Shown here piece after piece: positions 25,530 through 36,830 of a stretch of 64,000 bases of DNA. Within the stretch, counting starts at the first letter, position 1. Each line of letters opens with the position of its first letter. The position numbers were made by a program, and so were the translations under genes. The notes beneath the pieces are model-generated. The model did no database searches. It was given only the letters and a program-made list of their open reading frames with translations, and was not told the DNA's origin. Source of the stretch: Pestalotiopsis fici W106-1 (lineage: Eukaryota > Ascomycota > Sordariomycetes > Amphisphaeriales > Sporocadaceae); contig NW_006917107.1 in the NCBI RefSeq assembly GCF_000516985.1, positions 241,382 to 305,381 of the forward strand. The letters are read 5' to 3'.

Positions 25530-26629
25530 CGGGAGGGTTGCGGATGTCTTAACGATTAGCAGCAGGAAAGCTTCGAATTTAACGAAGAGAAAGCAAAAGA
25601 AAGTGGTCTGCATCTGGCCTGGCGTTTGGGGTTTTCGGTTGTGATAGGCTTGTTCATGGGTGCAAGTCCATCATGACTTGATTTGAGCTTGGTATCTAGT
25701 GTATAGTCGTAGACTCATGAAGACTTTGCGAGCCAAGGCTCGAAGCAAGTCATAAGAACGTACTCATCACCGTAACTATTCCTTGCGTGCCACCAGCTTG
25801 AAGACTGCATGTACCGAAAATTGATTCACATTGGATTGAATCCTTTCACGCCATTCTCAGATTGAGACATGGTATCAGCCGGGAGAGAACTCAATTAACA
25901 TCTTGAAGCGCACATTTGCTCGCTCAGACTCGTAAATATCGGAGGGTTGCGCTGACCGTGGAAATGAAGTCTCAGGTTTTATCAGCCATGCAGTCAGCCA
26001 GCGTAGCAATGGGGGATATGCACTGCTGACCAACGAAAGACGGAGCCAACCACCAAAGCCCAGGAGGATCTGAAATTATGTTTTCTTTCTTTCTTGTTCA
26101 CAGATTATTATACTTCTAGTCAAGCAGTCACTCGTTTATCTAAACGATAGAAATTATGAATATTTCTTCAACTAAACATGGGTCTTAAGCAACCAAGTGT
26201 CTGTTAATGGCAAGTACCTAGACAAGTCATGTACGTGGTGTCGCACAATGCCAAGTCTCTTTCGAATACCAGTCTCACTGCCGAAGTCTCTGTGGTGGGG
26301 TAGGTATTGATGTGTGCGTATTCCTACAGGCCACAAGGTAGGAAAGAGGGGGTTGGATGGGGACTCGAGTGCTCGGAGGTGGGATGTCTAGCTTATCGAT
26401 AGCGAGCGGTGGACGCCGAGATGGAATTTGCCAATTTGTTTCTGACCCACCATTCTCAGCCACTCACATCTCTGACCTGCTGCTCGTTGTCCAGGCTCGG
26501 GCGGCGGGACGGGGTCCTGTCAGATCTTTGAGCCTTTTGGCGCTGGACGCCGAAAAAGATTGGCATGTCTCGAATCCCAATGGGGAGGGGCGCCGCCTGA
26601 ATGCGAGGGGTAAAAAATTGAATTATTGC
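25530..26629. other. Intergenic region
   Basis: Contains the 3' flank of the eIF3h gene and the distal promoter of the S-adenosylhomocysteinase gene. Open frames such as 26357-26752 on the plus strand overlap the promoter and are not supported as genes. Confidence 0.5.
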
Positions 26630-26982
26630 CTTCAGGGTCCTTTTCTACTTGACCGTCTCACCCTTCCCTCTTCTTACCTCCAACTTCCACCCAATTCACT
26701 TTTTCTTTCTTCTTTTCTTCTTTTTCAGCTTGCTCCAAGAAGGACAGACTGAAACTGTACGTTGTTGTCTCCTCTCAGCCTTTGAGAAACCTCTTCTCAA
26801 TCATTAACGAGTACCTACTGACCTTTTCTCTCAGAAATCTCTCCCGGGTCCTACACATTACACACCCCGCATTTTTACATTTTTTGACCGCCTCGACAGC
26901 TCAGTCAGTAAGCACAGAACACCTTTTTGCTGAACAAATCCCATTGCAGTGACAGTATCGACTAACAGTCTATCAGACAGTC
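26630..26982 (+). promoter_or_regulatory. CT-rich core promoter and 5'UTR of adenosylhomocysteinase, with likely leader introns
   Basis: A pyrimidine-rich tract (about 26640-26730) precedes the gene, a common feature of strongly expressed genes in filamentous fungi. Downstream are two plausible 5'UTR introns. The first runs 26757-26835 (GTACGT donor, CTCTCAG acceptor). The second runs 26908-26980 (GTAAGC donor, ACTAAC branch point near 26961, GACAG acceptor) and would end 2 bp before the ATG. The second has the stronger signals. RNA evidence is absent here. Confidence 0.5.
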
Positions 26983-28394
26983 ATGTCTGCTCCCGCCAAC
27001 AAGTTCAAGGTCGCTGACCTTTCCCTCGCTGCTTTCGGCCGCAAGGAGATCGAGCTTGCCGAGAATGAGATGCCCGGTCTGATGGCCATTCGCGAGAAGT
27101 ACGCGGCTGACCAGCCTCTTGCCGGTGCCCGTATCGCCGGTTGCTTGCACATGACCATCCAGACCGCCGTCCTCATTGAGACTCTGACTGCCCTCGGTGC
27201 CGAGGTCACTTGGTCTTCCTGCAACATCTTCTCCACCCAGGACCACGCCGCCGCCGCCATTGCCGCCGCTGGTGTCCCTGTCTTCGCCTGGAAGGGTGAG
27301 ACTGAGGAGGAGTACAACTGGTGCCTGGAGCAGCAGCTCGTTGCTTTCAAGGATGGCAAGAAGCTCAACCTCATCCTCGACGACGGTGGTGACCTGACTC
27401 ACCTCGTTCACGACAAGTACCCCGAGCAGCTCAAGGATTGCTACGGTGTCTCTGAGGAGACCACCACTGGTGTCCACCACCTGTACCGCATGCTCAAGAA
27501 CTCCAAGCTTCTCGTTCCTGCCATCAACGTCAACGACAGTGTTACCAAGAGCAAGTTCGACAACCTGTACGGTTGCCGTGAGTCCCTTGTTGACGGTATC
27601 AAGCGTGCCACCGATGTTATGATTGCTGGCAAGATTGCTGTCGTTGCTGGTTTCGGTGATGTCGGCAAGGGCTGCGCCATGGCCCTCCACGGCATGGGTG
27701 CCCGCGTCATCGTCACTGAGGTCGACCCCATCAACGCCCTCCAGGCCGCCATGGCTGGTTACCAGGTCACCACCATGGAGAAGGCTGCTTCTCTCGGTCA
27801 GATTTTCGTCACCACCACTGGCTGCACTGACATCATTGTCGGCGAGCACTTCTCTGCCATGCCCAACGACGCCATTGTTTGCAGTAAGTCATTTCATCTC
27901 AAGAATCAGGTACCATGAGACATTCATACTGACTTTTGTTCCCAGACATTGGTCACTTTGACTGTGAGATCGACGTTGCTTGGTTGAAGAAGAACGCTTC
28001 CAGCGTCCAGAACATCAAGCCTCAGGTTGACCGCTTCTTGATGCCCAGCGGCCGTCACATCATCCTCTTGGCTGAGGGTCGTCTGGTCAACTTGGGTTGT
28101 GCCACTGGTCACTCCTCCTTTGTCATGTCCTGCTCCTTTGCCAACCAGGTTCTTGCCCAGATCATGCTTTTCAAGGCTGAGGACAAGGCTTTCGGTGAGA
28201 AGCACGTCGCTTTCGCTAAGGCTGGCAAGCTCGACGTTGGTGTCTACGTCCTCCCCAAGGTCCTCGACGAGGAGGTCGCCCGCCTTCACCTGGCTCACTG
28301 CAACGTTGAGCTCAGCACTCTCAGCTCCAAGCAGAGCGAGTACCTTGGTCTCGCTGTTGAGGGTCCCTTCAAGGCTGACCACTACCGATACTAA
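26983..28394 (+). CDS. Adenosylhomocysteinase (S-adenosyl-L-homocysteine hydrolase)
   Basis: Two exons, 26983..27883 and 27946..28394 (GTAAGT donor, CCCAG acceptor), give about 449 residues, the usual length for the eukaryotic enzyme. It reversibly hydrolyses S-adenosylhomocysteine to adenosine and homocysteine with bound NAD, in the cytosol, relieving product inhibition of methyltransferases. Visible hallmarks: [16 protein letters not shown] near the N-terminus, a substrate-pocket block [27 protein letters not shown] in the substrate-binding core, the NAD-binding loop [10 protein letters not shown] (about residues 222-231), [10 protein letters not shown] after the splice junction, and the C-terminal HYRY involved in cofactor binding. 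Codon usage is strongly biased to C-ending codons, unlike the neighbours, consistent with high expression. Confidence 0.97.
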
Positions 28395-29631
28395 TTCTGC
28401 CGCATATCGGCTATTTTGAGTCTGCCCTCAATGAGGTGGACTGATCCAACTTCATGACCTGCAGTCTTCTGTCGTCTATTACAGGGTGTCAGTCGACTAT
28501 GTTTCAACATCGCATAATGTCCACGGCATCACCGGGACCTAGGACAGGGTAGGGGTTACAAGGGGAATCAAAACAAAAAAAGAAGGGCACGATGCTGGGT
28601 CACGATTTTCAACAAAACGGCGTTGGCATAACTTGACATGTTGCATGATGATTCCCCCACGGCGTTCATTTTCTATTTGGTAGCGAAAGATCTGATGATA
28701 AGAGTCTGGTCAACCAGGCCGCAGCTTCATTTGAATGCTGAGTTGGCACTACAGCCATGACCCGTCAACCGGGCCAAGAGATAGACAATAGAAAACCATC
28801 TGTTGCATTTGCCTGATGAACTTGGGTGTTACCAAACAATTGAGGAATGTTCTTGACGTGATATTTGTGGTAGGAGGGCTCGTGTACAAAGACAACTTGA
28901 TATTTATAAATAGGTACCCAACATTCAGCATTTGCTCACATGTTATGTCACATTCTGTGTCAATGATTGCGAACCACATGTACTGCTGCTCAACGCCAGA
29001 AGCTCTTTGCATCCTTGGCCATCAGAGGGAGGGCTTATTTGGACCTCTAGTATTGCCCATGGTACTGGGAATGTGTCGTTGATGCTCTTCCAACAGAATC
29101 TTGTTGGATTGCAAGCGATGTTTCGGTTTCTTCGTCCGAGCTTTGTCCGAAGATTCTCATCTGACTGCTCCCTCCAATAGGATTGAGGTTTCGATCGTCC
29201 GCACCTGTAAAGTACAATGTCCCCCCGCATTTAGGCCGCTCCCGCGAAGCTATACACCGTCCCGCATCGGCACCCGTAGCGATAACGGCTCCTGCTACTC
29301 CGATATCAACCAAATACCCGACACAAACCTGGGAGCTGCGGCATATTCCAAAGTACCTACTGATTGAGACTCTGCATCAGTCTTCCAATTGCAACCATCT
29401 TGTTCACTGGTCTGTACTCACAACAAGAGCCAAAAATCAAACACCCTGGCCTTTACAGCCCCCTTGGCTTTTACCCGTAAATTGTAATGACCTTGTTTTG
29501 GAGACAGTAGGCATTTCGGATCTATCCACGCTGCGCGCAGCTCGACTATACAAACGACGTGGTTCACCCGCTTTTGCCCTCCCCACGTACGACACTTCTC
29601 CCATCTGTGTTTTGTGACACGACAGACCACA
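28395..29631. other. Intergenic region
   Basis: Short antiparallel open frames only; no gene is supported. It should hold the 3' end of the adenosylhomocysteinase transcript and the promoter of the dehydrogenase gene. Confidence 0.5.
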
Positions 29632-30847
29632 ATGAGCAGACCCAAGGTGTTGTTGCTGGGCATCGTTGAGCAGTCAGTATAGCATTCACTCAATGATCTC
29701 CATAAGAAAGCCGGCTTTAATGATACAGGCTTCCTGCCCGTTATACTCTATCTCCTCTCCATCTTGCTTTCCACCCAAGCCAGCACGTTCGAAGCGCTGA
29801 CTTGGACCGCAGTGCCCACGAGACTTGGGCATCGCTCAGCAGCATTGCCGACATTGTGACGGCCAAATCCACCAATCGTGCCGACTTCATTGGGGAGTGT
29901 AACTCTGGAGCACTCGACGGGGTGGTTGTGGCTTATCGAACCTTTGACTCCAGCTCGATCACAGGCCCTGTGGACGCAAAGCTGGTGCCGCACCTGCCGT
30001 CGTCCTTGCGCTTCATCTGTCACAACGGTGCGGGCTATGACAGCATTGATGTCACTGCATGCACTGAACGAGGAATTCATGTGTCCAACGCACCCACCGC
30101 AGTTGACGACTCCACGGCTGACACAGGCATATGGCTCATGCTCGGTGCGCTACGGAATTTCAATGCCTCGCTTCTCAATCTCCGTAGGGGCGAGTGGCGT
30201 GGCGGCAAGACGACGTTGGTACCGCCACTGGGACACGACCCTCAGGGAAAGACGCTTGGAATCCTAGGTATGGGCGGCATTGGGCGCAACATGGCCATCA
30301 AGGCTCGCGCATTCGACATGCGCATCCTTTATCATAACCGCACTCGCTTGGATCCGGCACTCGAACAGGAACTCGAAGTAGAGTACAGAAGCTTTCAAGA
30401 CTTGTTGCAAGAGAGCGACGTCTTGAGTCTCAATCTGCCCTTGAACGTACGTAAACTCCTCCATCTCTGTTCCAAGCAAAGGATACTCATACAATGTTTC
30501 AGCCGGCGACACGACACATTATTTCCACGGCACAATTCGGATTAATGAAGCCGGGTGTTGTGATTGTGAACACCGCTCGCGGTGCCGTCATAGACGAGGC
30601 GGCTCTCGTGGCTGCTCTCGACTCCGGCCATGTAGCGTCGGCTGGCCTGGACGTTTTCGAAAACGAACCGGAGATCCATCCTGGACTTCTTGCTAACGAG
30701 AAGGTTCTGATCGTCCCACACATGGGAACTTATTCCATCGAGACGCAGACCAAAATGGAAGAGTGGACCATTTCTAATGTCCGCATGTCGTTGCAAGAGG
30801 GTAAACTACGCAGTATCGTACCAGAGCAAAGACATTTGCAACATTAG
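29632..30847 (+). CDS. D-isomer-specific 2-hydroxyacid dehydrogenase (glyoxylate/hydroxypyruvate reductase type)
   Basis: Three exons, 29632..29672, 29729..30446 and 30503..30847, give about 367 residues. The first intron uses a GTCAGT donor, weaker than usual; the second uses GTACGT and TTTCAG. The protein should reduce a 2-keto acid such as glyoxylate or hydroxypyruvate with NAD(P)H. Motifs: FICHNGAGYDSIDV in the substrate domain, GILGMGGIGRN (about residues 191-201, Rossmann loop), NTARGAVIDE with the catalytic Arg region, AGLDVFENEP with the conserved acid, and VPHMGT with the catalytic His. The HMGT form is typical of the fungal Gor1-like subgroup. The substrate is inferred from the family. 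A C-terminal targeting signal is not obvious. Confidence 0.88.
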
Positions 30848-32026
30848 TCTTTCCGCTGTTCACGAGAGGGCAATGTCGTAGGAGCCGATAGAAGCCGGAG
30901 ACGGGGACGGAGCTCGTAGCCTGTTTCCTACTCCCAGTTAGTGCGACTGAGACCGTCTGTCATGACATAGTCGCTATTTTCTTCCATTACACCAAAGTTC
31001 CATTTTCTCCCTCTCTTAAAAGCTGAAGCCCTATTTCCATTGTATCGTGTCTGTCTAGAGCGTCCTGGCCACACACAAACCGGTTGGCCTGGGTATTGCC
31101 GCATATTTTCACGTGATGACACACTCTGACAGATACTTTAAAACTTTTACCTACTTGATTAACCGTGCTCCTCAAGCACAGCCGGGATATTGTTTGTGTT
31201 TAGCAGTTTTACTTGCACGTGTCTTTCTTTCGGCAGCCTTGAGGTGGTCCTCCAGGGAGGTAGAAGGTGGTCATTTGTACTCTAAGATTGTACAGACGGT
31301 ACCAGATCTTGATATTACAGATTCAAGTAGAGATGAGACTCAAGGTCGACGAATTCGGACCACCAAGCTTAGCGGACCGTGTGTACGGGCCGTTTCACCC
31401 GGCTATGTGCCTTTCAGTCCATGTGCTGATAAAGAAGTGTTCCTTGTTTCTTGATGCAAATACTGTTAGGCTCACTACTGACGGCAGTCATCTGATATTA
31501 GCAATGCCTATTTTAGAAAAGCTGGGCAGAGCTTTTGTGCATTGGCCTCGCTTATGCCACCCACGAAAACCTCGTACTAGGACGCTTGCAAGCTGCACGA
31601 GCGAGCCACGGGCCTGGAATAGGAGAGTCGTGGGCTGGAAGGAGTGACTAGTATGCAAAGCGCCTGGATTGCAACAAAGCCCAGTGGTGGAATCGTGATA
31701 CTTGTATGCTTGTCCACCAATAGAATACAAAAATAAGTGAGAGTGCCTGGTCAAATTAGCGAGGAGAGCGGGGAGATCTGGGGATGATCTGGGGTTGGGA
31801 CAGTCTAGACTGAGTTTGGGGGGTTGGAGTTGCATTATCCGTACCACTATCTGGGACTGGTGCCACGATCAAACCCTGAAGGTCTCCTTGGGGTAGTTGG
31901 GGTACAGCAAATGGATCCCAAGAATCCTATGATACGACTACCAGGGTACTCATATATGACTTTGGATCCATCCTGCTGGATCACCTTTAACACTTTTACC
32001 CCCTATCGAAATAGCCAAACGATAGA
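30848..32026. other. Intergenic region
   Basis: No gene is supported. Overlapping open frames at 31113-31647 (plus) and 31488-31847 (minus) show no domain and no coding-like codon use. The right end is the promoter of the sugar permease. Confidence 0.5.
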
Positions 32027-34278
32027 ATGGCAGACGAAAAACCCCAAGTTGTTGAAGGCGTTATAGGAGAACAGCATCACATAGCTGTTGATACTGGTAC
32101 TGGCAAGACAGCCCAGCGTGAAGGAGCCCAAGCGAAAGAGGTTCACAATGTGAGTTGAGCCTCCACAAGTTTCTCATCGTCAGAAGTGGAGGGTTGACCA
32201 GACGAGATAACAGGCCGAGCTGTATGCAGCAATTCAAGAGACCAAAATCTCAAAAACAAGCAAGGAGTCCCTTCACCTGTTCTGTATGTGGACCCAAGTG
32301 ATACATATATTTCGTCACACGCTCATTTATAACAGTTTCCGTTTTTGTTGCATTTTGCTGTGCCTGTGCCAACGGGTATGATGGTGAGTACCTATTTACG
32401 GATGGGCAATAGTTTCCACCAACTGACTTTGGCAATCATAGGGTCCCTTATGACGGCTATCATTGCTATGGAGCATTTCCAAAACACCTTCCATACCAAG
32501 GCCGTTGGATCACAAATTGCTGTCATGTACTCGCTGTATACAGTGTAAGCGCCAAACGTGAATCTTGCTTGGGGACAAATCTAACACTTGGTAGAGGGTC
32601 TATGGTAGCTGCGCCATTTGCAGCAATTCTTTCGGACCGGTTCGGTCGGCGCCGTGCAATGTTTTGTGGTGCCATTGTCATTATTGTTGGCGCCGTGATC
32701 GTAGCAACCTCGTCCACTGTCGCGCAATTTGTTGTTGGAAGATTTGTGCTGGGTATGGGCATCCAGGTCAGTGGCCGCTCTTGTTTGTCCTTCATCGGTG
32801 TCGCTGGGGCTTGGATTTGGACTTGGACATACCTTTGCCTAATTCCAGCCATTTGGCATTTTATACCCAGCTTACTACTGTACGACGAGACTGACTGACA
32901 ATTCTTTCGTTGGCTAGGTCATGACAGTTGCTGCTCCCGCCTACGCCGTCGAAATATCGCCGCCGCATTGGCGCGGCAGATGCACCGGTATGTTTCTTGA
33001 CGGAGGTACCTCGTTGTGTAGCTTCTGACGAGGACAGGGTTCTACAATACTGGCTGGTTCGGTGGCTCAATCCCTGCAGCTGCCATCACGTTCGGATGCA
33101 ATTCTATCGGCAACAACTATCAATGGAGAATCCCGCTGATTCTCCAAGGGTTTGCTTGTGTCGTCGTCATAGCGGCCGTCCGCTTTATTCCAGAGTCCCC
33201 GCGCTGGCTCATGGCAAATGGAAAAGAGGAACAGGCCCGCGATTTTCTGATCAAGTACCACGGTAGTGGTAACCCGAACTCCCGCTTGGTGCTCCTCGAG
33301 TTAGAAGAGATGAAGGAGGGCATCAGACAAGACGGTATCGACAAGACAAATTTCGATTGTAAGTAGCTGAAAGTCAAGGGCAGTTTGTTTCCAAGGTCTA
33401 ACCTCTCTAGATCGCCCTCTATTCTTGTCGCACAGTGGCCGGTGGCGGATGGCGCAGGTGCTGATGATTTCTATCTTTGGCCAATTCTCTGGAAATGGCC
33501 TCGGATACTTTAACACTGTCATCTTTGCACAACTCGGCGTCACCACTTCTTCTGGTCAATTGGGCTACAACCTGCTCAATTCGGTCCTTTCGGCGATTGG
33601 TGCATTGAGTGCAGTGGCCTTGACAGACCGAATGCCACGACGCAAAGTTTTGGTCATTGGAACATTTGGTGTGTGCACTTGTTCCTTGCTCCTTTGATGT
33701 ATACCCCAAGTTCCTGCTGACAGTTGGGTATCTAGTTTGTGCCGTCATGCTTGCCATCAACTCTGGACTGTCGGCCGCTATCAATGAACAAGGAGAAAAT
33801 ATCATCACGTCATATGCTCAAGGTGGCTTGGCTGCGTATTTCTTGTTCAACATTATCTTTTCATTCACATACACTCCTCTGCAAGCCGTCGTGGTTACGG
33901 AAGCCCTCGAAACAACGATTCGAGCCAAAGGCCTTGCTGCCTCTGGTGTTATTGTCAGTGCCATGGGGTTCATCAACCAATTCGCCGGGCCCATCGCGCT
34001 GCAAAACATTGGTTACCGCTACATCTTTGTGTTTGTCGGCTGGGATGTGATTGAGTCCATTATATGGTACTTCTTTGGGTAAGTGTTATACCATAATGGA
34101 CAGCACGAATCAATGCTAACTCGCATAAAGTGTCGAAGCTCAAGGCAGAACCTTGGAAGAGCTTGCATGGGTATATGATCAGCCGAATCCTGTCAAAGCA
34201 TCTCTCAAGCTTGACAAAGTCATTGTCCAAGCCGACGGAAAGGTTACAGAGAAAATAGTTGATGCAGCCAACCTGTAA
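32027..34278 (+). CDS. MFS sugar permease, lactose/hexose transporter type
   Basis: Ten exons: 32027..32149, 32214..32283, 32336..32383, 32442..32544, 32595..32766, 32918..32987, 33038..33358, 33411..33668, 33736..34078 and 34131..34278. They join in frame to about 551 residues. This is a twelve-helix plasma-membrane transporter of the sugar porter family. Motifs in order: ACANGYDGSLM in helix 1, SDRFGRRRAM after helix 2, an EISPPHWRGRC segment after helix 4, PESPRWLM before the central loop, LTDRMPRR after helix 8, and GRTLEELAWVYDQPNPVKASL at the C-terminus. The classic PETKGR signature is altered to VEAQGR. The long C-terminal tail ending in VTEKIVDAANL resembles fungal lactose-permease-like proteins, so a disaccharide or hexose is the likely cargo. 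Substrate cannot be read from sequence. Nine introns make this the most fragmented gene in the window. Confidence 0.88.
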
Positions 34279-34486
34279 CACAGCTTAAAGGGGACTAATC
34301 AGGTGCAGCAATGGGGGAGATGACCGAGAGATGCCCTCATTTCAATTTCAATGTCTTTACTTTTAATATGATTGGTATTTGATCTTTTGACCTAGTGGTT
34401 TAGTAGCGAGATGAGCCCCATGATATGATATAAATAAAAGCCCATGGGTTGAGTCAAGCAAAAAATCAAATATTGGCAAACACTCT

Positions 34487-34557
34487 GCGGCGAAGGGGAG
34501 TTGAACCCCTGTCCTAGGCATGGGAAGCCCAGATGCTGACCGTTACACCATCGCCGC
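34487..34557 (-). tRNA. tRNA-Gly (CCC)
   Basis: Reading the minus strand, the 7-bp acceptor stem GCGGCGA pairs perfectly with TCGCCGC. The T arm is AGGGG/CCCCT with a TTCAACT loop. The D arm contains AACGGTCA with the GG pair. The anticodon stem TGGGC/GCCTA closes a TTCCCAT loop, placing CCC at positions 34-36 with U33 before it, so it reads GGG glycine codons. No intron is present. It is 71 nt long without CCA. A short T-run follows the 3' end, as expected for RNA polymerase III. It lies between the sugar permease and the mitochondrial carrier. Confidence 0.93.
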
Positions 34558-34866
34558 GAATTGTTGTTGATAGATGCAAGGCTGTATTGGGATGTAGATG
34601 GTGCAGGTTGATGTGGAAATTAGCATGCGTGTCGGTGGGAGGAGATGTTGAGAAAGTTGAGGAAGGAAGGCGGCATAATGGGCATCATGGGGAAGGGGTA
34701 GCAAACATTCGAGGTTCCTGTAATGCGTTTACCAGAGATGGTGACACTCTATTACCAAACGTTTATGCAGCGGAGTTTGAATTTGAAAATGACGAGAAAT
34801 TATACAAAGTATGATATTTAAAAATAATAACTTCTCTTGGGATTTCTATATCTAAGTATACGATTC
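34558..34866. other. Short spacer between tRNA-Gly and the mitochondrial carrier
   Basis: Contains the tRNA 5' flank and the 3' flank of the carrier gene; nothing else is recognised. Confidence 0.5.
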
Positions 34867-35984
34867 TTAGGGGAAATTGTCATTGGGAGATTCCTTTCCT
34901 CGGGTCAGCCAGACCTTGGAGACCTCATACATGCCCAAATAGAGACCACTGCCCACAGCGGTCCATACAGCACGCAGTACTGCTCCTCTGAACAATCCCG
35001 GGATCCCTCGTTCTCTGACCACCTGCCTTGCTACCGATAAGCCGCCCTTATTTTGATTTTGAGACACGTTATCTGACAATTGTTTGTCGCGCGTCTCTCG
35101 AATCTGCTGTTCGGAACCCTGCGAATCTCCTGCCATTAACATCATCCGCGTTTTCACCACATCCATTGGCGTGGTGATGACAGCAGCAAAACTACCTGCC
35201 AAGCCCGCACTGGTACCAGTCACCACGCCTGTCTCAAACAGGCTCTGTTCCTCGCCGTTTGCACGTTTCGACCTGTCACCGTTGGGACCACCTGACCTTT
35301 GTGCCCAGATCTCGCTGCGAGCATATTCAAAGATGGGGAACTGGATGGCAGTAAAAGGCAGGTTCCTCGCCACCATAGCCGTGTAGCCGCTAAGTAAACG
35401 CCGCGATGCACCCTGACCTCGCAAGTGCTTGAGAGCTTCCAAACTAGTCGAGCGTGTATCCCCGCCTTTGCTACTAGAAAGCATCTGTGCGTTTTGTTTG
35501 ATGACCTCGGCGGGCGTGAGCACGATGCAGCTTGCCATCTCAGCCACGGCAGAAGCGGCCGAATGCACTACAGGCTGCGGCAATCCCATGCTCGACCCAT
35601 GACGTCCAAAGAAGGTCTTGGCGGCTTCGTAGACGGAAAAGAATGTCCCTGCGGCAGGAAGAGTGGCTACAACGACTATGCCAATGCCCTGGTACAAACC
35701 ACGAAAGAGCTGAGACGATGGAAGCTTTGTCTTGGTTGCAGGGTCTGCAAAGGTGCGAAGGAAATCTTGTGACTGCTTCCGTGTTTTCAAAGTATCTAGC
35801 GGATAGATAAGCAGGTCTACTGTGAACGCTGCCGCTGCGCCAGCCTATCAGGATACATGTCAGAAATCAGGATATGACTTGATGTGTGGAATGGTGAGCT
35901 TGCTACCAGAACTATTCACCAGCTGGGTAGGAATGTAGAGACCAGACTTACAAGCAGAACATCTCTGTTGGAGCCACTGCTCAT
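34867..35984 (-). CDS. Mitochondrial carrier, S-adenosylmethionine transporter (Pet8/SLC25A26) type
   Basis: A 33 bp first exon (35984..35952) and a long second exon (35844..34867), separated by a 107 bp intron (GTAAGT donor, GATAG acceptor), give about 336 residues. Three carrier repeats are visible through the signature P-x-D/E-x-x-K/R: PLDTLK (residues 26-31), PAEVIK and PMDVVK. Each lies at the end of an odd-numbered helix in the six-helix fold of the inner mitochondrial membrane. The order and the words AGAAAAFTVDLLIYPLDTLKTR, GIVVVATLPAAGTFF and LTPAEVIKQNAQ resemble SAM carriers, which bring S-adenosylmethionine into the matrix in exchange for S-adenosylhomocysteine. A polar insertion between repeats 2 and 3 (about 35 residues, Ser/Arg-rich) and another within repeat 3 are longer than in yeast. 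Carrier identity is certain; the substrate is inferred from similarity. Confidence 0.85.
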
Positions 35985-36830
35985 AGCGGTGACGTTTGAG
36001 CACACGGCAAGACTGATGTTTGGACCGTCCGATTAGTATGTATGTAACCAACGTAGAGATATCAAATTTCAGCCTGCAGGGCGCAGAGTAGTGTATTGAG
36101 TGAATGGGTGCATCATATTATCACTAGCTAATCCGTTCGGTTATTAGTGCGCAGCCAGATAAATGACGACATAGGCTTTTATGTGCCTTGTGTACGGTTG
36201 CTGGGTGGTCCTATCAGATAGCGAGCTGTGCCCGAGGTTTATTGGATAGTGGATCGCCACGGTATTGCTTTCAGCAGATGCCATAGATCATGGGTCAAAA
36301 ATCACTGCAGAGAATTTTATGATTCATAAGTACTCAAATGACAAAATCATGGAATTCAGGTGCCTGTATTGCCATCTTTCGCTCAAGGCTCAATGCAGTT
36401 CTGAATTGACACATTTCAAACCAATTTCTTGAGCGATTGGAGAGGTAGCTCATCTCGGCAAAATTCATGAGGCAACTTTATACGCTGCAACACTACTGGC
36501 CATTCATGGCAAAAAGACTTTAAACGTTTGTGGAAACCTATGAATTCGAGAGAACCTTCAAGCCTTGGATTCCTGACACGAATTAAGGATATCAATGAGC
36601 CAAACCAGTGAGCTTGGCGGCCGACCTTGAGGACTGTTCAGTCCACTTTTCTTTTTGTTCCCGTGTATTGTGGCATCAAGTATTTATTAGCTCTATTATG
36701 GAACGCCGACACGCTCACAGTCCACTGAGGTACAAGAAGCAATGGATATCACATCGCCCAACTCCACCCTCTTTTTTGATACACACCAATTGTCTCCCTC
36801 GCCATCAGCCCAAAGCGCCAGAGCCCGCCT
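35985..36830. other. Spacer between carrier and exomer genes
   Basis: Contains the carrier promoter and the exomer-gene 3' flank. One plus-strand open frame (36608-36910) overlaps the exomer coding exon antisense and is not supported. Confidence 0.5.

Noticed and set aside
27441..27849. Long open frames antisense to adenosylhomocysteinase and its neighbours
   Set aside because: Mirror frames produced by the strong codon bias of the sense gene.
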